Source of the DNA: Scatomorpha stercorigallinarum
GTDB taxonomy: Bacteria > Bacillota > Clostridia > Oscillospirales > Oscillospiraceae
Reading direction: 5' to 3'
Assembly (NCBI GenBank): GCA_944387865.1
Contig: CALXGN010000014.1
Span: 1-64,000, forward strand
Length of the DNA: 64,000 bases
The stretch's first letter is position 1. Every line of letters starts with the position of its first letter. This document shows positions 62,883-64,000 of this stretch, piece by piece. Both the position numbers and the translations under genes were made by a program. The notes below the pieces were generated by a model. It was given only the letters and a program-made list of their open reading frames with translations, was not told where the DNA came from and searched no databases.

Positions 62883-64000
62883 TCAGGCGTTGAAAACATA
62901 TTTATCCAGCCGCTCGAAGGCCTCCTGCACGCGCTGGCGCGGCAGCGCCAGGTTCATGCGGATGTGGCAGGGGCCGTTGAAGGCCCGCCCGTCCTGCCAG
63001 GCCACGCCCACGTCCCAGCCGCGCTTGATGAGCGCGCCGATGTCCACGCCGTGCGCCGCGCACCACCGGGTGCAGTCGATGAAGAGCATATACGTCCCCT
63101 GCGGGCGGAACACGCTGACGCCCTCGAAGCGCTGCTCTATGTATCCGCAGGCCAGTTCGGCGTTCGCCGTCAGCACCTGCAGCAGCTCGCCGAGCCACTC
63201 CTGCCCCTCCTCGCCGTACGCGCCGATGAGCGCGTGCATGCTGAGGACGTTCATCTCGTTGTAGTGCGCCAGGGAGGACTCCTTCTCCACCCGCTCGCGC
63301 AGCCAGTCGTTGTAGATGACATGATAGCTGCCCACGAGCCCCGCCAGGTTGAAGGTCTTGCTGGGCGCATAGAGGGCCGCCGTGCGCTGCCTGGCGTCCT
63401 CGCTCACGCTCTGGGTGGGCACGTGCTTATTGCCGGCGAGGATGATGTCCGACCAGATCTCGTCGGAGACCACATAGACGTTGTGCTTTTTCATCAGCTC
63501 CATGTAGCGCTCCACCTCCCAGCGCTCCCAGACGCGCCCGCAGGGGTTGTGCGGCGAGCAGAAGACGGCCGCGTGTATGTGCTCGGAGACGATGCGCCGC
63601 TCCATGTCCTCAAAGTCCATGCGCCAGACGCCCTCCCCGTCCCGCACCAGCGGGCTGAGCACCATCTTGTAGCCGTTGTTGGTCAGCGCGCCGGTGAAGC
63701 CGATGTAGGTCGGCGTGTGCAGCAGCACCTTGTCCCCACGCGAGCAAAGCACGTTCAGCGCGCTCACCACGCCGCCGAGGACGCCGTTTTCATAGCCTAT
63801 GTGCTCTTTCCTGAGGCCGGTGACGCCGTTGCGCCGCGCCTGCCAGCCGATGATGGAGGAAAAATACTCCTCCCGCGGCTCGAAATAGCCGTAGAGCGGG
63901 TGCTTCGCGCGCTCGATGATGGCCGCGGGTATCGCGGGGGCGGTGGCGAAGTTCATGTCCGCTATCCACATGGGGATGGCGTCGAAGCCCTCGCGCGGGG
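62883..64000 (-). CDS. MalY/PatB-family PLP aminotransferase or C-S lyase (5' end cut off)
   Basis: At least 372 aa; the frame is still open at the window edge, with REGFDAIPMWIADMNFATAP as the first visible part, so about 20-30 residues are missing. Class I/II PLP enzyme of the MalY/PatB type: FCSPHNPCGRVW, VVSDEIWSDI (PLP-binding Asp), and Schiff-base Lys in YAPSKTFNLAGL. Relatives are cystathionine beta-lyases (C-S lyases giving pyruvate, ammonia and homocysteine or sulfide) and aminotransferases. An internal ATG at 63971 is not the true start because the conserved AIPMWIADM block begins before it. Confidence 0.9.
   Translation of the reverse strand, partial: PREGFDAIPMWIADMNFATAPAIPAAIIERAKHPLYGYFEPREEYFSSIIGWQARRNGVTGLRKEHIGYENGVLGGVVSALNVLCSRGDKVLLHTPTYIGFTGALTNNGYKMVLSPLVRDGEGVWRMDFEDMERRIVSEHIHAAVFCSPHNPCGRVWERWEVERYMELMKKHNVYVVSDEIWSDIILAGNKHVPTQSVSEDARQRTAALYAPSKTFNLAGLVGSYHVIYNDWLRERVEKESSLAHYNEMNVLSMHALIGAYGEEGQEWLGELLQVLTANAELACGYIEQRFEGVSVFRPQGTYMLFIDCTRWCAAHGVDIGALIKRGWDVGVAWQDGRAFNGPCHIRMNLALPRQRVQEAFERLDKYVFNA

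Noticed and set aside
1..64000. tRNA, rRNA, insertion sequences, prophage, toxin-antitoxin or defence genes
   Set aside because: None could be recognised on either strand from the translated frames or intergenic sequence.

Overview
The window comes from a high-GC, spore-forming, anaerobic member of the Clostridia, most like the gut Oscillospiraceae. This rests on a complete spoIIIAA-AH sporulation operon, a minimal SufC/SufB-type Fe-S system, many ferredoxin-like and siroheme-type redox proteins, consensus SigA-type promoters and strong GGAGG ribosome-binding sites in GC-rich DNA. The species cannot be named from the sequence alone. No rRNA, tRNA, CRISPR array, transposase or phage gene was seen.

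Layout. (1) 0.08-7.2 kb, minus strand: housekeeping genes pfkA, SufB/D-like, sufC, plsY, der, a PDZ/radical-SAM DUF512 protein, rpmF and a DUF177/YceD protein. (2) 7.3-11.8 kb, minus: the eight-gene spoIIIA operon. (3) 11.9-19.2 kb: a small membrane protein, a GNAT acetyltransferase, a palindrome-rich non-coding stretch (13.06-13.55 kb), a BlaI/M56 antirepressor-type pair with a clear operator, a cysteine desulfidase/serine dehydratase-family enzyme, and a flavodoxin-DUF362 pair with two palindromic operators, followed by a TetR gene. (4) 19.3-30 kb: a siroheme-type sulfite reductase with a CoA-disulfide-reductase/rhodanese fusion, then a catabolic operon (Fe-alcohol dehydrogenase, DapA-family aldolase, TAXI-TRAP transporter, VOC protein) divergent from a PrpR-N regulator whose AAA+ domain is degenerate. 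(5) 30-39.7 kb: ABM monooxygenase plus ogt, a TetR, a 2-TM protein, hypA with a 917-aa FAD/Fe-S oxidoreductase divergent from a GntR regulator with paired operators, a glycogen synthase carrying about 210 extra N-terminal low-complexity residues, and a membrane diguanylate cyclase. (6) 39.8-62.0 kb, minus: a continuous run of 14 genes described below. (7) 62.3-64 kb: a nitroreductase and a MalY/PatB aminotransferase cut by the window edge.

The most remarkable region is 39.8-62.2 kb. Genes are co-oriented with gaps of at most about 50 nt and repeated 4-nt stop/start overlaps. In transcription order they are: GGDEF protein (with an apparent frameshift), VTC-domain protein, DUF4956 membrane protein, CotH-type kinase, membrane-anchored glycosidase-like protein, HEAT-repeat membrane protein, processive family-2 glycosyltransferase, DivIVA-like coiled coil, EAL protein, HD-GYP response regulator, Hpt protein, hybrid histidine kinase, multi-domain GGDEF/EAL protein and a CheB-CheR-PAS fusion. 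I read this as one cyclic-di-GMP and phosphorelay controlled envelope-polymer module. It has a good promoter at 62.2 kb and terminator-like hairpins in its leader. No PilZ domain is recognisable, so how c-di-GMP would reach the glycosyltransferase is open.

Start codons were chosen from visible ribosome-binding sites. Functions are inferred from remembered family motifs, not from searches.
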